Source: Macquaria australasica | Lineage: Eukaryota > Chordata > Actinopteri > Centrarchiformes > Percichthyidae | Assembly: GCA_005408345.1 (NCBI GenBank) | Contig: SEMN01000202.1 | Location: 62,001-126,000, forward strand | Length of the DNA stretch: 64,000 nt | Direction of reading: 5' to 3' | Made by a program: the position numbers and the translations under genes | The notes under the pieces: model-generated | The model's database searches: none | What the model was told of the DNA's origin: nothing | Seen by the model: only the letters and a program-made list of their open reading frames with translations | Part shown: piece after piece, positions 27,421-39,400 of the stretch | Position numbering within the stretch: position 1 is the stretch's first letter | Layout: each line of letters starts with the position of its first letter

Positions 27421-27795
27421 AAATGTAACAATTTAGCAATACCACTAAGACAATCAAGGTCCAATAAAAGATGTAATGTTATAGAGAGGGATACCTTGAA
27501 CATCCTGGAGGAAACAAACAACACACAAACAATGACAAGACAAAGAAACACTGCAGTCAAAACAGTGGATGGAGATAAAATGTGAAAAATAGGAGAGACA
27601 AGGAGAGAATCCTGAGATTGTCTTGTACAGACGGCCTTGTCACCCCCACGGTGCATAATTTCCAAGCCTCCATGCAGGTGGGGTGCACAGGAATGAGGAC
27701 GTGTGGTGTGTGTGGTGTGTGTGTGTGTGTGTGTGTGCACCTCACGTCAGGGCACATATGTAAATCCAGGGTCTTTCTCTTTTACTCTCCATCAG

Positions 27796-27916
27796 ACGGT
27801 GAGAGACACAGTCATAAGCTGAAGCTACGATGCCTGTGTGTTTTGTACAGGTCTTGCTCGTTCTTTCGCTTCCCGGCTGATAAAACGACCAGAAGTCGCT
27901 GGATAAAACGCACCAG
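27796..27916 (+). other. Plus-strand exon-like segment
   Basis: The acceptor is TTTACTCTCCATCAG (alternatively TTTTGTACAG at 27850) and the donor is CACCAG/GTAAGA. It is CpG-richer than its surroundings. No long frame is supported, so it could be a non-coding RNA exon. On the opposite strand a short ATGGCCGTCAAG/GTAACG also looks like a first-exon end (27930-27945). Confidence 0.25.
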
Positions 27917-28021
27917 GTAAGATAACGTTACCTTGACGGCCATGTTGGTATTGGTGACATATATTGCGAAAGATGCAGTTCACCGAGCGGTTTCACACAA
28001 AACTAAATGGTACTTTACTAT

Positions 28022-28080
28022 TCAATTAAATTCAATTCAGTTTGCTTTATTGGCATGACTGTAACAACGACAATATTGCC
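28022..28080 (+). repeat. Dispersed repeat fragment (TTTATTGGCATGACTGTAAC)
   Basis: The motif pair CAGTTTGCTTTATTGGCATG and AATATTGCCAAAGC is a recurrent fish repeat fragment. It runs directly into A/T-rich sequence and the (AAT)n microsatellite. Confidence 0.45.
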
Positions 28081-28129
28081 AAAGCGTCAGGTAATAATGA
28101 TAATAAAACAATAATAACAATAAGAATTA

Positions 28130-28130
28130 A

Positions 28131-28164
<34 letters not shown>
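28130..28164. repeat. (AAT)n microsatellite
   Basis: About twelve AAT units. Confidence 0.96.
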
Positions 28165-28168
<4 letters not shown>

Positions 28169-28998
28169 TAGCAAAAAACTTAAACTTACTATCTTTACGA
28201 CAAACTGTGACTTTCTTGACTTGCAAAATTCTCTTTTAAATTGACAAACATCATATGTGTAATTCATGGCACAATCCAAATGGGATCAAAAAATTATTTG
28301 TCTCTTGCATTTGAGTACCGTACATATTTTTTCAGAAATAAAGTCCCATGGGGGACACCAGAAGGGGAGGGACTTCGCCTCTCTATCCAGGGGTCACTGG
28401 TACATGGTGTGGCCACAGGGCCTCAACTTATGAAGAATAATACTCAGATTTTTTTTTTTAATTGAAGTGCTCATGGTGTTTATGTCACATATGCAGACAG
28501 ACACAAACTCCGATACATCCTTAGCCCCTTTCCATTGTCTGCAGAAAACTGGATATCTAAATATATCCCTCCTGATAAGACAGTCAGTCGATCAATAACA
28601 AGCTCTCCACCCACCTCTCAAAGAGGAGTGTAGCCAACACAGAAATGCTTTTGTTGTCTACTGTTGGTGGGTGGATACTGCTCAAACCTCACAGCTGCGT
28701 ATGGAAACTAAAACAAAAAACAAAACAAAAAAATTCCATGTCATACACCAGGCCTAACAATATTGCATATATCAGAGCGGAGACAGAGACAGGAACAAAG
28801 TGGAGACCGAGGTGCCATGGAGACGAAGTGAAGGCGGGAGGATCAACAGAGCGGCACAGAGTGAATTTACAGAGGGACTTTGTGCCAAAATTTCTCCTCT
28901 AATAAAGAGCACGTTCTCCCTCTGCCTCTCACTGCAGGCTTAGAGAGGCTGGCTTTATTGGTTCATATCTGTCTGACTGACTGCAGCAGCCACAGGGG

Positions 28999-29000
<2 letters not shown>

Positions 29001-29069
<69 letters not shown>
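29001..29069. repeat. (GT)n microsatellite, longest in the window
   Basis: 69 bp of pure GT, about 390 bp from the orphan exon at 29459-29527. Confidence 0.98.
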
Positions 29070-29071
<2 letters not shown>

Positions 29072-29458
29072 GTGGGTGGTCAGCATTCACACAATATTAA
29101 ACCCTCACTATATCAAACCTTTCATACAACAAGGAGAGAAAAGGGAGACAAGTTGATGGAGAGGGAGCAAAAGCCCTGAGGACAGATGTGCACATGGCAA
29201 TAAAGGAGTTTACTTTACTTTACTTTAATCTTATGGCATCTTTGACATGACAAGGACCAAGGATGTCAAGCTGGCTTAGTTTAAAGTTTGGGCTTAAAGA
29301 ATATCTCCATTAGAATCTCAAGTGACTTCCTGCTCTAAGATTTGTTTAATTAGGCAGGTATCGGAGGCTTAGTGAGGGGTTTATCATGCCAGGCAACTTG
29401 TCTGTTATGACTGACAACCAATGGGGAAATAAAGGGAAGCATACACACACACACCTAC

Positions 29459-29527
29459 CTGTGCTGTACCGATTGTGATGTGTTTGCCCTCAGTGTCTCT
29501 GTAGACGCCTGATGGCAGGTCCATAAC
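29459..29527 (-). other. Orphan exon with strong splice sites (69 nt, 23 codons)
   Basis: The minus strand has acceptor CTTTTTGTCACCCAG and donor CAG/GTAGGT. The 69-nt segment is open in two frames. The phase-0 frame reads VMDLPSGVYRD...KHITIGTAQ, with coding-like composition and third positions. It is symmetrical (a multiple of three), as for a cassette exon. I do not recognise the protein. It would belong to a minus-strand gene starting to its right, perhaps from the YY1-bearing region near 33.9 kb. Confidence 0.5.
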
Positions 29528-30302
29528 CTGGGTGACAAAAAGATGGACAGACAATCAACCAAGACTTGATGTTAAGACTGCGGGGCAGCACCTGGGTTGT
29601 TGTCAGTTTTGAGGTCAATAGCTGAAAATTAAATGAGGGTGCTTCTCTCCTGTGCCTCTGCTTCTCTTCTTTCCAGCTGTATCCGATAACTCACACTAGA
29701 CGGTGTTTTCAGTCTAGTTTGCCATTAAGCTTCCTCTCACACTTTCCTTTCCTGGGTTCTTCTTTTACATGCTGATCTACTTTTTCCAATTATCAGCAAA
29801 CGAGTGGAGGAGGGGCTGTTTCAGTGTAGCTGAAGTATTTGTGCCACTGTAAGTGTGTGTGTAGTGTATATGCATGTGTGTCCATTCAAGCATCCACACC
29901 TCCCTCCTCTGTATCACCCCTAAAACTGATGTGCAACCATGGGGGAAATTAATTTCTCATTACGTGAATCTCCTCTCCAACCTGATTTCTACCTCCCTGC
30001 CTGCGTCCAGTAACAGCTTCCATCTTTGCTACATGTACATACAAAACACACTCTTTTCTCCTCACTCCATTTATCAACAACCTTTCCGTTCTCTGCTCTG
30101 GATTGCATCATTTCTATCCTTAACCTCCATTACTATTCACCTGCAGTCTCACCTGGCTGCATACATCAGACTGGCTTTTAAACCCTCTTTTCCAGAGAGC
30201 CGCCTGACTTTATTCGCCCTATCTCTGATGAAATTTGCAGGCTGTCAGGAGGCTTGAGCAGGAAAGTCAAACACCAAACTGGCAAGCGTGTCCTTTCTAC
30301 AG

Positions 30303-30361
30303 GAGCACATTTAGGATTTTCCCTCAGGCACATAAACACTGATTGGATCTTTTGGTGTGCG
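30303..30361 (+). other. Plus-strand exon-like segment (59 nt)
   Basis: The acceptor is GTGTCCTTTCTACAG and the donor is TGCG/GTAAGT. Two frames are stopped and one is open but featureless. With 27796-27916 it could form part of a non-coding transcript. Confidence 0.22.
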
Positions 30362-32398
30362 GTAAGTCCTGCATGCAGATGATATACACAAACACACACA
30401 CACACACACAAACCGGGCCTTTGTTTGCTGCATTCAGTGCTACAAATTCCTAAACTTCCATAACTTTTTTCTTTTTTTCCCCAACAATCACTTCTAGCAT
30501 TTGAATCCAACAAAAACTAATAACGCTTTCTCAAAGATGCTCTGGGTGATCAGTTCATTTAATCACTGTGATCCACTCATGATTCTGGCATGGTTTTGTT
30601 AGATAAATGCTAATGATTTCAATGCTCATACGATTCCAAGTTGCCACTCTCCTCATCTTACGCACTCAAATGGTTTCAAAACTGAAACTTTTTTTTTTTT
30701 ATGGTGTAAAAATGCCTCATCATTGAATTCAGTTCAAACCACTGTGACTCTAAGCTCCTTTCCCCGTTATTTAGCAAACTTTTCAACCTTTCAAGTCTAC
30801 AGTCTGTTTTAATGCTCAAAAGTAGATTTTGGGTGGAGTATAAGTTTAAAACCGCCTTTCACCAAAATAACATCCTGCATAGTGAAACAAACAAATGTGT
30901 GGGCAAAATAAAACATGATTCAGAGCGAAAGTAGACATTGTAATGAACACAGCAGGACTTGAGCAGCGTATTGATTGGGAGTCCTCTTGAGGACAAGCCA
31001 GTGCAGGAATTATCCATCGACACAATTATGGGAAGTATTGAGTTTCTCACTTCACTACAGGGACTTTATCTTCCTCTGTTAACAGAAAGGAAATTCCCCA
31101 GTAAGACGCACACATACATCTCTTCTCTGCACCCGCCTATCCAACTGAATCCCTTTCAGTCTCTCTATTTTCATTTCTCACCTCGTCATATTGTCCATTT
31201 TTTGTTCCCCTCCTCTTTCCCCATCCCTTTTATTTCTTCACATCCATTCTTATCTCTTTTGCTCTGTTCATCCTCAACTCACTCCCATCCATCAACTCTT
31301 ATGGCAGTGTGCCATGAGCAGATCTCAACTACCCATCCTCCACCGTCACCCATCTTCCCATATATCTCAGTAGTAGAAATTGTACTGTCATCTCCGTCTT
31401 GTGCCTGAACATATCTATCTGAGTGTTTGGGGTGCCGCCACAACACCAAACTAACTTCTGAAGATTGGTGAGCCACTCAGCAGCCAGCAGCATGTTTTGC
31501 TGGGTGTAGTTGCATTACCATGTGATGTCTTGAAACCTGAACATCTATCCCTCTGTAAACACAATTAATATGTCATCGATCCAGCTGTTTCTCATACAAA
31601 CAGCTTTTGATTAAAAAACAATTAGCTTAATTCTTGTCTGTGATTTGACCATAACACTAAACCCATGACTTGGGTGCTCCAAATGGGTCACCTATGCTAA
31701 AATGACTCCTTATAATACAAATGGCTTTGGATTAAAGTGTCCACCACTTTCTGAGTCAAGGGCAGCAGAAGAGACGAAGGACAAAATTCAAAAAGCCTAC
31801 AGATTCACAGGCAGGCAAACATTATATACATTCTACGCATAAGCATGCAGTTACAAAGTATATATATACATATACATACATTCACACGCTCGCTCGCATT
31901 CATTTCCATAACAGCAGCATAATCGTTGACATACATCTGCGACTAGTTTAATTACTTACAGTAATTAGCCAGAGGCAGGAGCTACCAACGATGCTCTTCT
32001 CTCTCTGTCTCACCTCTCTCTTCCTCTGTCTGGATCTTTCTCTCTCAAGTGCTTTCTAGCAGTGTGTATGTCAACCAGCATGCCAGTGTTTTATATAGAG
32101 CAGCACACTTCTGCATTCTTATATTATGACCAGCGACTGGCATCACTTAGACCGCTTGAAGAGTTTATTCCCACAATAAAGTGACCCTTTGAACCTCGTA
32201 TACCCTTTTTCAAATGCCTTCTCCCCCCTAAACCCCCCAGCCGTGATTTCTTTGTTTTTCAAATCCTCACCCACACAATGTTTTAGGATTTTTTTCTTCC
32301 AAACCCGCGTCACATCGATCCAAGCCAACCCATTTCCTCCCTCTCTGTTCAGTCGGCTAATTGAATTTGCAGCTGACTTTTAATTAACAGCAGGGCTG

Positions 32399-32425
32399 AT
32401 TTGCATAAAGTCGGATCATTTGCAT
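32399..32425 (+). promoter_or_regulatory. Two perfect octamer (POU) motifs
   Basis: ATTTGCAT at 32399-32406 and again at 32418-32425, 19 bp start to start. They are embedded in homeodomain-site-rich sequence (TTTTAATTAAC, CTAATTGAATTTGC). This looks like an enhancer core, but only motif evidence is available. Confidence 0.4.
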
Positions 32426-33911
32426 ATGGTCGGCAGCCCCTCCCCCCTACATGTCTGAGTGCCTGGCACAGAGCCAAGAGCAGGGGTGGAAACTGACATC
32501 GGAGAGAGAAATAAGGCGGGAGGAAGGGACGGATGGAGGAGGAGAAGGTGAGGTGTCTGCCAACAAAGGAGAAGAGAAACAGCAGATGGGGGAAGGAGGA
32601 GACAAATGGGGGTAAACAACAACTCATGCCATGAGATGGGGGAGCAAGTGAGGTAGACGTGCACAAAAAACAACAAATGTATGCACAACATGATCACCCA
32701 TGCGCATGCACACACACACACAAGGCATCACACAAATATCTCCACAGATTTTGCAATCAAGTTGGCTAATTAATAAATCAAAGGCAGAAAAAAAATGGCA
32801 CGATGCATGCTAAATAGTTATACTCATCTTACAAACAGGTGTTAATTGGTGGCACATCGGATGTATGCAGATGAGCTGGGCGGACTCAATAACAAGATAT
32901 GGCAATGAGGTGCAATGCAACGCATTTGTCGACTAACAGGCAGGTTTATAGATGGACGTCGCAAGAAAGGATGCAACTCATGTTAGTGTCGAAAACAGCC
33001 AAGTTCACATATTAAAGACATACAAAACTCATTAGACATGGCAATTCACATGCAAGCACTCCCCTCCCCCAAATATACTGATACACTACTGTAACCACCT
33101 CTTGCATATTCATGCAGTCGCACATTAACCACGATAAGTATTCGTCAAAATGCTTCCTGTCCAGAGGGCTCGCTGTGCTCCGATAGGTCCCATCCATCAC
33201 ACCGTGCCAGAACTGACCAATAAGCATGCCCCTATCTATTAATACCCATCCCATAATGCTTAGTAGAGTGGTCTGTTTGTCTGTCTAGCAATATTGTGTG
33301 AGGGTGGATGACATACTTGAATCTGCAGTGCAATCTGGCAGCAGAGTGGCAAAGCTGTTAAGGTGTCACCAAGCATTAAAACAGCTGGCTAGTGCAATCT
33401 GGAGCATGTACACAAGTTGATATACTCAGGGTGTAAAACTTAATATGCATTCAAGCGGACACAGTATCACCACAATGTGCATAACATAAAAACCTGAAAT
33501 ACAACTCCAGCTCTACATGTGCTTGTACACAAACAGCCTGTAAACACACACCACGCTAACCAACACAGGTTCTTTCTCTGTCTGAGTCGCCCGACTTCAT
33601 TAGTATCCAGAAAGAATGCAGCTCATTAATGAATGTCATTAAGGCAGGCGGTGAAGCGCTGGGTGGCTGCCAACAGGACGACTGCTGGGTGGCATGAAGG
33701 GAGGGGACGAACCACGGCCAGTGCGAGTAGAGATGCAGCTGCTTCTCTCCCAGTTGTTCCCAGGGGAGATGGAGAGAGTTGGAGAAAAGGAGTATGAGAA
33801 TGTGGGGGTTTGAACTTATGAGCTGAGGGTACGGGTTTGCTAGAGAATCGGGGGCCGTGGGTGTTGCAGGCGTGTGCCATCTTAATACTGCGGAAGGTGG
33901 GGCACAGCAGA

Positions 33912-33950
33912 CGCCATTTTGAGGAGCGATGCAGCGAATCGCCATTTTGA
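33912..33950 (-). promoter_or_regulatory. Paired YY1-type sites, possible promoter
   Basis: CGCCATTTTGA occurs at 33912-33922 and again at 33940-33950, 28 bp apart. Both read TCAAAATGGCG on the minus strand. Such motifs cluster at transcription starts. The position is about 1 kb past the septin-9 polyadenylation site, where a following minus-strand gene could begin. Confidence 0.4.
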
Positions 33951-34964
33951 AGTGCTCTGAATGGGGAAAATGGGAATTAATAAAAACCCAACCTCAGATA
34001 ATGCAAACATCTAAGCCATAGTTACATTTTGACACTCGAGAGGCTGATTGATAACTTGCCAGGTCACATGACTGCATGAACTTTGCTGCAACAGTTTGAC
34101 CCCAGATTAGCAACTGGTGTTCTTCGTTTCACCAACCGTTCAGTTTCTCTCACACTCGCATGTTCAGACAAAGAGCATTTAGCTTTGTCTTTTGTTCCGA
34201 ATATGAGACGAAACCACCATCACTTCGTTTTGCATCCCAATACTGATATCAGCCAGTGCTGTATGTTTTCAGCACACACGGACTGGATTTAACAAAGACA
34301 CCTGAGAAAAGTGAAAATATCCTCATGCTGTAGTTTGCGTTTTGAGCTTTATCTTAAATATTGTCACTACTACGAACTAAGAAACCCTTGATTTAATTCC
34401 ATAAACACAAAATTCATTTCAAGTGTAGCTGTTTTTTGTTTTTACTCAACATCACTTTGCCAGCTCTGTCTACATTCTGCTGCTCCTGTACCTCAGGAAG
34501 CTGACGTCTGCACATCCTCACACTGATCTGAGGCCTTGTCTGGAGCTCAGGACTCGTCCTCACCCATCTTTCTTACTAAGGAAGAAAACACTTACTTATG
34601 CATTCAAGTAATTAGTGCTAATCAGCCATGGACTGACCTAGGAGGCGACCATATTGATTTCAGAGGCTAATCAAGGAAAAGCTTAATGACATGGCAATTA
34701 AAGCGCTCCAGTATGTGAATTACACCTGCGATTGAATGCTATGGGGATCCAGTGTAGTAGAAAATTATCTAAAGTGTGGTCTTCCACAGTCTATACAGTC
34801 AGAGGATATGAGCTGGTGAATTCACGCAGTCTGGCTGTTCATCTTAAGCTCCTCTGCAGGCTGGGTCTGTAAAATGTATTAATGGGGGAAAAAAACAGTG
34901 CATACAGTAGTTTTAAAAGGAAAATGCTCAGTATTGGAGGAATCAAAAATCAAAGAAAGTATAT

Positions 34965-36328
34965 ATTTACAACTTTAATCTTTATTTCTTTAAAATAAGA
35001 TAAAGGAAATTTTGTTATTATCAATAATACAAGTACAAAAAATGCATCAGAACACAGAAGAATATACAGGACAGAGCATGACAGTGACAGCTTAGGGAAT
35101 TATATATGGTTCAAACAGATAAAGATCCTTGGTATATTGTGGAAAATAGAAAGAAAAGTCAGACAATGGAAGACTATTCAGATAAACAAGGGAAAGGGAT
35201 TAAAAAATGTCTAAATGTAGTCAACTTGGCACCAACAAACCTGCTCTCTTTCCAGTTTCAGCCAAAATGCTAGCAAACATTCTCCAATAAATAAGGCACT
35301 ATGATGGGCCCAGAAGAAGGAAAAGTATGTGTGTGAGTGTGTGTATGTGTCTGTGTGTGTGTGAGAATAATCTGAATAAGTGGACCACAACTGATGACAA
35401 AACTTTCACATTTCATATCGTGCATAAATACTTATTCGTCTTAAATCACTCTTAAGATATTTCTATTAATAAACAAAGACATTTATTACTGGGAATTTAA
35501 AAAGATGTCAAGGACCTGACATCCATATTTAACATGACATTTTAAACACTTAAACAGTTAAAGCAAAACACAGCTTAAAGTCAAACATATGATGTGCTGT
35601 TTGATAACCTTTTTTTGTTTAACTAGGTAGAGAGAGCTGAATGACGCTGCATCACACAGACAGACAGACAGAGAGACAGACTGGTATGACTGTATATGTG
35701 TCCCATGTTGGCAAAGTGCTGCCCAGCACCCTTCCAACATGCTTGTCAATGACAGACTATGTAGTGATCAAGTGCAATAATGAATATCATCACTTCTCCC
35801 AGCTGTGACAGAAAACTGTGCTTCGGTTATGGCATGAATTCTTATAAGCACTGCTAAAAAACATCAAACTTGAAAAAAGTAAAAGTGGACAAGATTAACA
35901 TGTTACTGATTAAGGCAATTCTGACACTGAAAGACATTTAGCGTCAGTCCGTTCTGTTTGGCAGATACCTACTGTTTGGCACCACAAGTAAAAACCACAA
36001 AGGTTAACTGTAAGATCTGGAAGCAGGTAAAAATGAAGCTGCAGCACATTACGAAGAAGCAAACTTCTCTTCACTCTCTATGTCAGCGATAGTGAGAGGA
36101 TAGTGTTTGTTAATGAGGCAATAAACTGACATGAACAGTCGATTCAGCCGCCGAAAGTCACTGAAAATAAAGTCCCACTGGCAGGCTTTTAAGTTTTTAT
36201 CCCACCTGTGAGATAAAGATGGATGGAGTGGAGGGCTGGAGTGGTGGGAAGACTGTCGATGAAGGTCAAAGTCTCTTAGTAATTGAATTACACCCAGTTA
36301 AGGTCAACTGCAGTGGGGCAGGTGGCGT
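34965..36328 (-). other. sept9: septin-9 3'UTR (right limit exact, left limit inferred)
   Basis: AT-rich sequence follows the stop codon. A canonical AATAAA on the minus strand (TTTATT at 34981-34986) is the best distal polyadenylation signal. Another lies at about 35483-35488 and could give a shorter 3'UTR. A (GT)-rich stretch lies at 35325-35365 and a CAGA/GACA run at about 35655-35682. No further coding sequence is visible. The end point is an inference. Confidence 0.55.
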
Positions 36329-36470
36329 CTACATCTCGTGGGCAGCAAGGTGATGTTCTGGCATACCATTGGCATGAGCCACCACTGTGTTATTCTCATT
36401 GAGGCGCCTCACACGATACATTTCATAGTGGATGCTGCTGGTGATGTCCTTAATGTTTTGCATATGGGTC
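36329..36470 (-). CDS. sept9: septin-9 last coding exon and stop
   Basis: The acceptor is ...TTTCTTTCAG and the stop is TAG at 36331-36329. It encodes THMQNIKDITSSIHYEMYRV then RRLNENNTVVAHANG and MPEHHLAAHEM. The short tail after the septin core, ending in Glu-Met, matches the septin-9 C-terminus. Confidence 0.94.
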
Positions 36471-39400
36471 CTGAAAGAAACATACACACCTATAAGAAAC
36501 CAGTAGAAGAGATGGACAAACCTTCACACTTTACAATGATAACTCAAAAATGTGTTATGCTAATCCAGCAGTTAAATTTTGAATTTAAAAATATTTGTAT
36601 ATTCAATCAAATTCTGGATTCTTTATAGGGGTTGAAGGAATAGATGTAATTTTAAAGATTTTTTAACGAGGTAATTTAACTTTTTTGTGGAAAAACCATA
36701 TCGGATGCAAATTATTATTCAAAGCAGAGCATTTTTATATGTCATAAAACATGTTTGAAGGGGATCTTTAAACACACACTGACACAGCAACAAGGCTGCA
36801 TGAAAACAGACAGAATTTAAGACAGAGACATACTCATATGGAGACAAAATTCCCTCACCTGATGAGGAGATCCCGTAAATAGGCAAACTCACAGTGGGCT
36901 ATGTTCTCAACTAAAGGAGAAAGAGAAGTTATGAGTTATCAGAAATAGTTGAAAGTGTGCTAAAACAGGCAACAGACCGGCAAAAAAAAGTACCAAAAGA
37001 CAGACAGTATGACAGCTGTGAACCATGATGCAATAAAGTTTCCTCAACAGTCCACTAGGTGGAGTCAGTGATCTCAGTGTGATGTCCCTACAGACACAGA
37101 GATACTGTGTGTCATCTCAACACTCAGAGGCCCTCGCCCAATGCAGAGCTCTGTTCTAACTTCATCTACATAGAGTCCTTCTGAAGAGATAAGCCTAACT
37201 GCTCAAAAGATTCCTGCCAGACATGTGTGTGTGCGTGTGTGTGTGAACAGCACACTCTGCAGGAAATGAAACTTCCTCAATGAAACACTTGATAGAGGGC
37301 TGGTGCCTCCTGTCTGGAGTGCATAACATTATTAAATATTGAAAGACGAGTCCTGCAGTAAGAATGGATGTTAACAAAACATAACACTCTACTGGTACAC
37401 TATTATGCCAACTGATAAGCTGAATAAGGTTAACTCTTAAAAACAACACTAAACGAAAAAGAACAAACCACACACAAATAACTATTAACCTGCTAGTTTC
37501 AAGTTTTTTCACTAGATTTTATTAATTGGAACATAAAAACAACTACACCCATAAAGTTTTCCTGCCCTCAACATATTTTATTTCCTATGTGAGCATCCAC
37601 AGTGTATGCTTTGTGATACAAAAGGGGATGTGTGGGGTCGGGGAACCAAGTAAAGAAATCAGGCCTCTTCAGACAGACTGTGTCTGCTGGAGGTCGGAGC
37701 CAGCTGCATGGCACACGACACCAGTCTGAAAACTGAATGGAGCATTGTTTTATTGACTGCCTGCCTCAGTGAGGTCTTTACCCCTCTCCCTTTTGTCTTT
37801 TCTTCTCAACAAAACCACTTCCACGTTAGTTATGTGCATACTGAAAGATTCTGTCCTGAAAGTGTCTTTCAAAACAAAGAACAAAAAAAGAGAACAGGGA
37901 CTGACATGGGAGGAAAGAAGAAGAGAGTTATACCTTCAATGGTGCCCCACTTGGTCTTCCTCCCCAGCAGCCTCCTCCCATTGACCTGGTACTCCTGGTC
38001 GCTGCCCACCACAGCGAATGGGATCATCTCCTGCTCACAGGTTAGAGGTCAACAGACAATGGAGTCAGAAATTATTCAAGTTAAGTATATTAAAAATGAC
38101 TCTGAATGGATTAAGGATGATAGTGCTCTGTGGAAAGGCATGTCTGAGCATAAATGAGGATAATAGAATTGCAACTCCTCTGCTAGCATAAGTGCTTTGA
38201 AATGATCCCCTCACCCTGATCTTCTCGTTGATCATTCTGTCCTCGGCATCCTCGTCAAATTCTTTCTGAGGGTACACGTCAATCCCGTTGGCTCGCAGCT
38301 CTTCCCTGATCTGGTGAGAGCATGTTCAAACATAAAGAGAAACACAAACATTTAACCCACTATAGTTTTGAAAGGATACAAACTAAGGCCTTTAATTGCA
38401 GGAGTAATTAGGCAGACGTGCTTGATGCAGTCTTGAGAGACATCAAACAAATGAACCTAAATCTGCAGAGTCTACAGATTAAAGGTGGTATTAACACTAA
38501 TCTGCCTTCTAATCTACATCAAAAGTTTGGGCTTAGTCGTTAATCTCTGCCTGTATACAAACAAAACAGAAAACCTCACAGGATGGATGCCTAACATAAA
38601 CCTGTGCACACACCAAGTCTGCCTTGCACATATACAAACACACACAGAAAGACACACACATGAACATGCACGCATAAACCAGGGGGACTTAAGCCTCCTC
38701 ACTGCTAATAAAAGGAGGGGAAATCCTGAGATCCTTGAAGATACTGCCAATAAAAACAAATGAACGGCTGCAGCCTTATAAACTGTTTAGAGGAAGTGTA
38801 GAAAGTAAAAGGCAAAGAGTGGGAAAGAAAAAGAGAGATGCTCTTGAGCTCTTGCTGGAATGTAGCCACGTTTTGTGTCTGTCCAGAGAGCGAGAGCAGA
38901 GTACAAGAAAGAACCACCAAAGAAAACCACAGGAACTTATCCTATCTCCGGTTACTGCACCACAAACAAGAAAAATGCTTCTAGATTATAGATGTGGATT
39001 TGATAGGAGAAAAAGGAGAAAATTGAGATTAAACAATACAGAAATCTATTAAAGAAAAAACAAAAGGAACTAGAAAGATGTTACCTTCTTTTTGAAGAAG
39101 TCCCTCTCCTCCAGGGTGAGTGTGTCCGCCTTGGCAATGACTGGGACAATGTTGACCACCTTACTGAGACGTCTCATGAATTCTACATCAAGAGGCCGCA
39201 GACTGAGAAGGAAAGAGACAACATAAGAAGGGAAATAGAGATTGGGAAACAGACATTAGATGTAAAAATGTGAAATTGAAAGAAATGATGTGTAACACAA
39301 AACTCTTCCACCAGAGGGCAGATGTTCCTAACAATTCTACCAGATGAAGGCACTACTGCACCCACTAACATACAGTATTTACAGTTCCAACTATTGCATC

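Larger units (their letters stand above)
26176..29458. other. Non-coding spacer or long intron
   Basis: Holds four CA/GT tracts, an (AAT)n tract and the plus-strand exon-like segment. Block 26820-26960 is low in repeats and looks like a conserved non-coding element. No coding gene seen. Confidence 0.45.
29528..34964. other. Spacer to the septin-9 3' end
   Basis: Contains the octamer pair (32.4 kb), the YY1 pair (33.9 kb) and ATTA-rich blocks at 32350-32430 and 34590-34740. Purine- or pyrimidine-rich frames at 31.0-31.4 and 32.4-32.7 kb are not coding. Confidence 0.5.

Noticed and set aside
33556..33945. 129-codon minus-strand frame starting at the YY1 motif
   Set aside because: The ATG is part of the CAAAATGGCG motif; the translation has no protein-like features.
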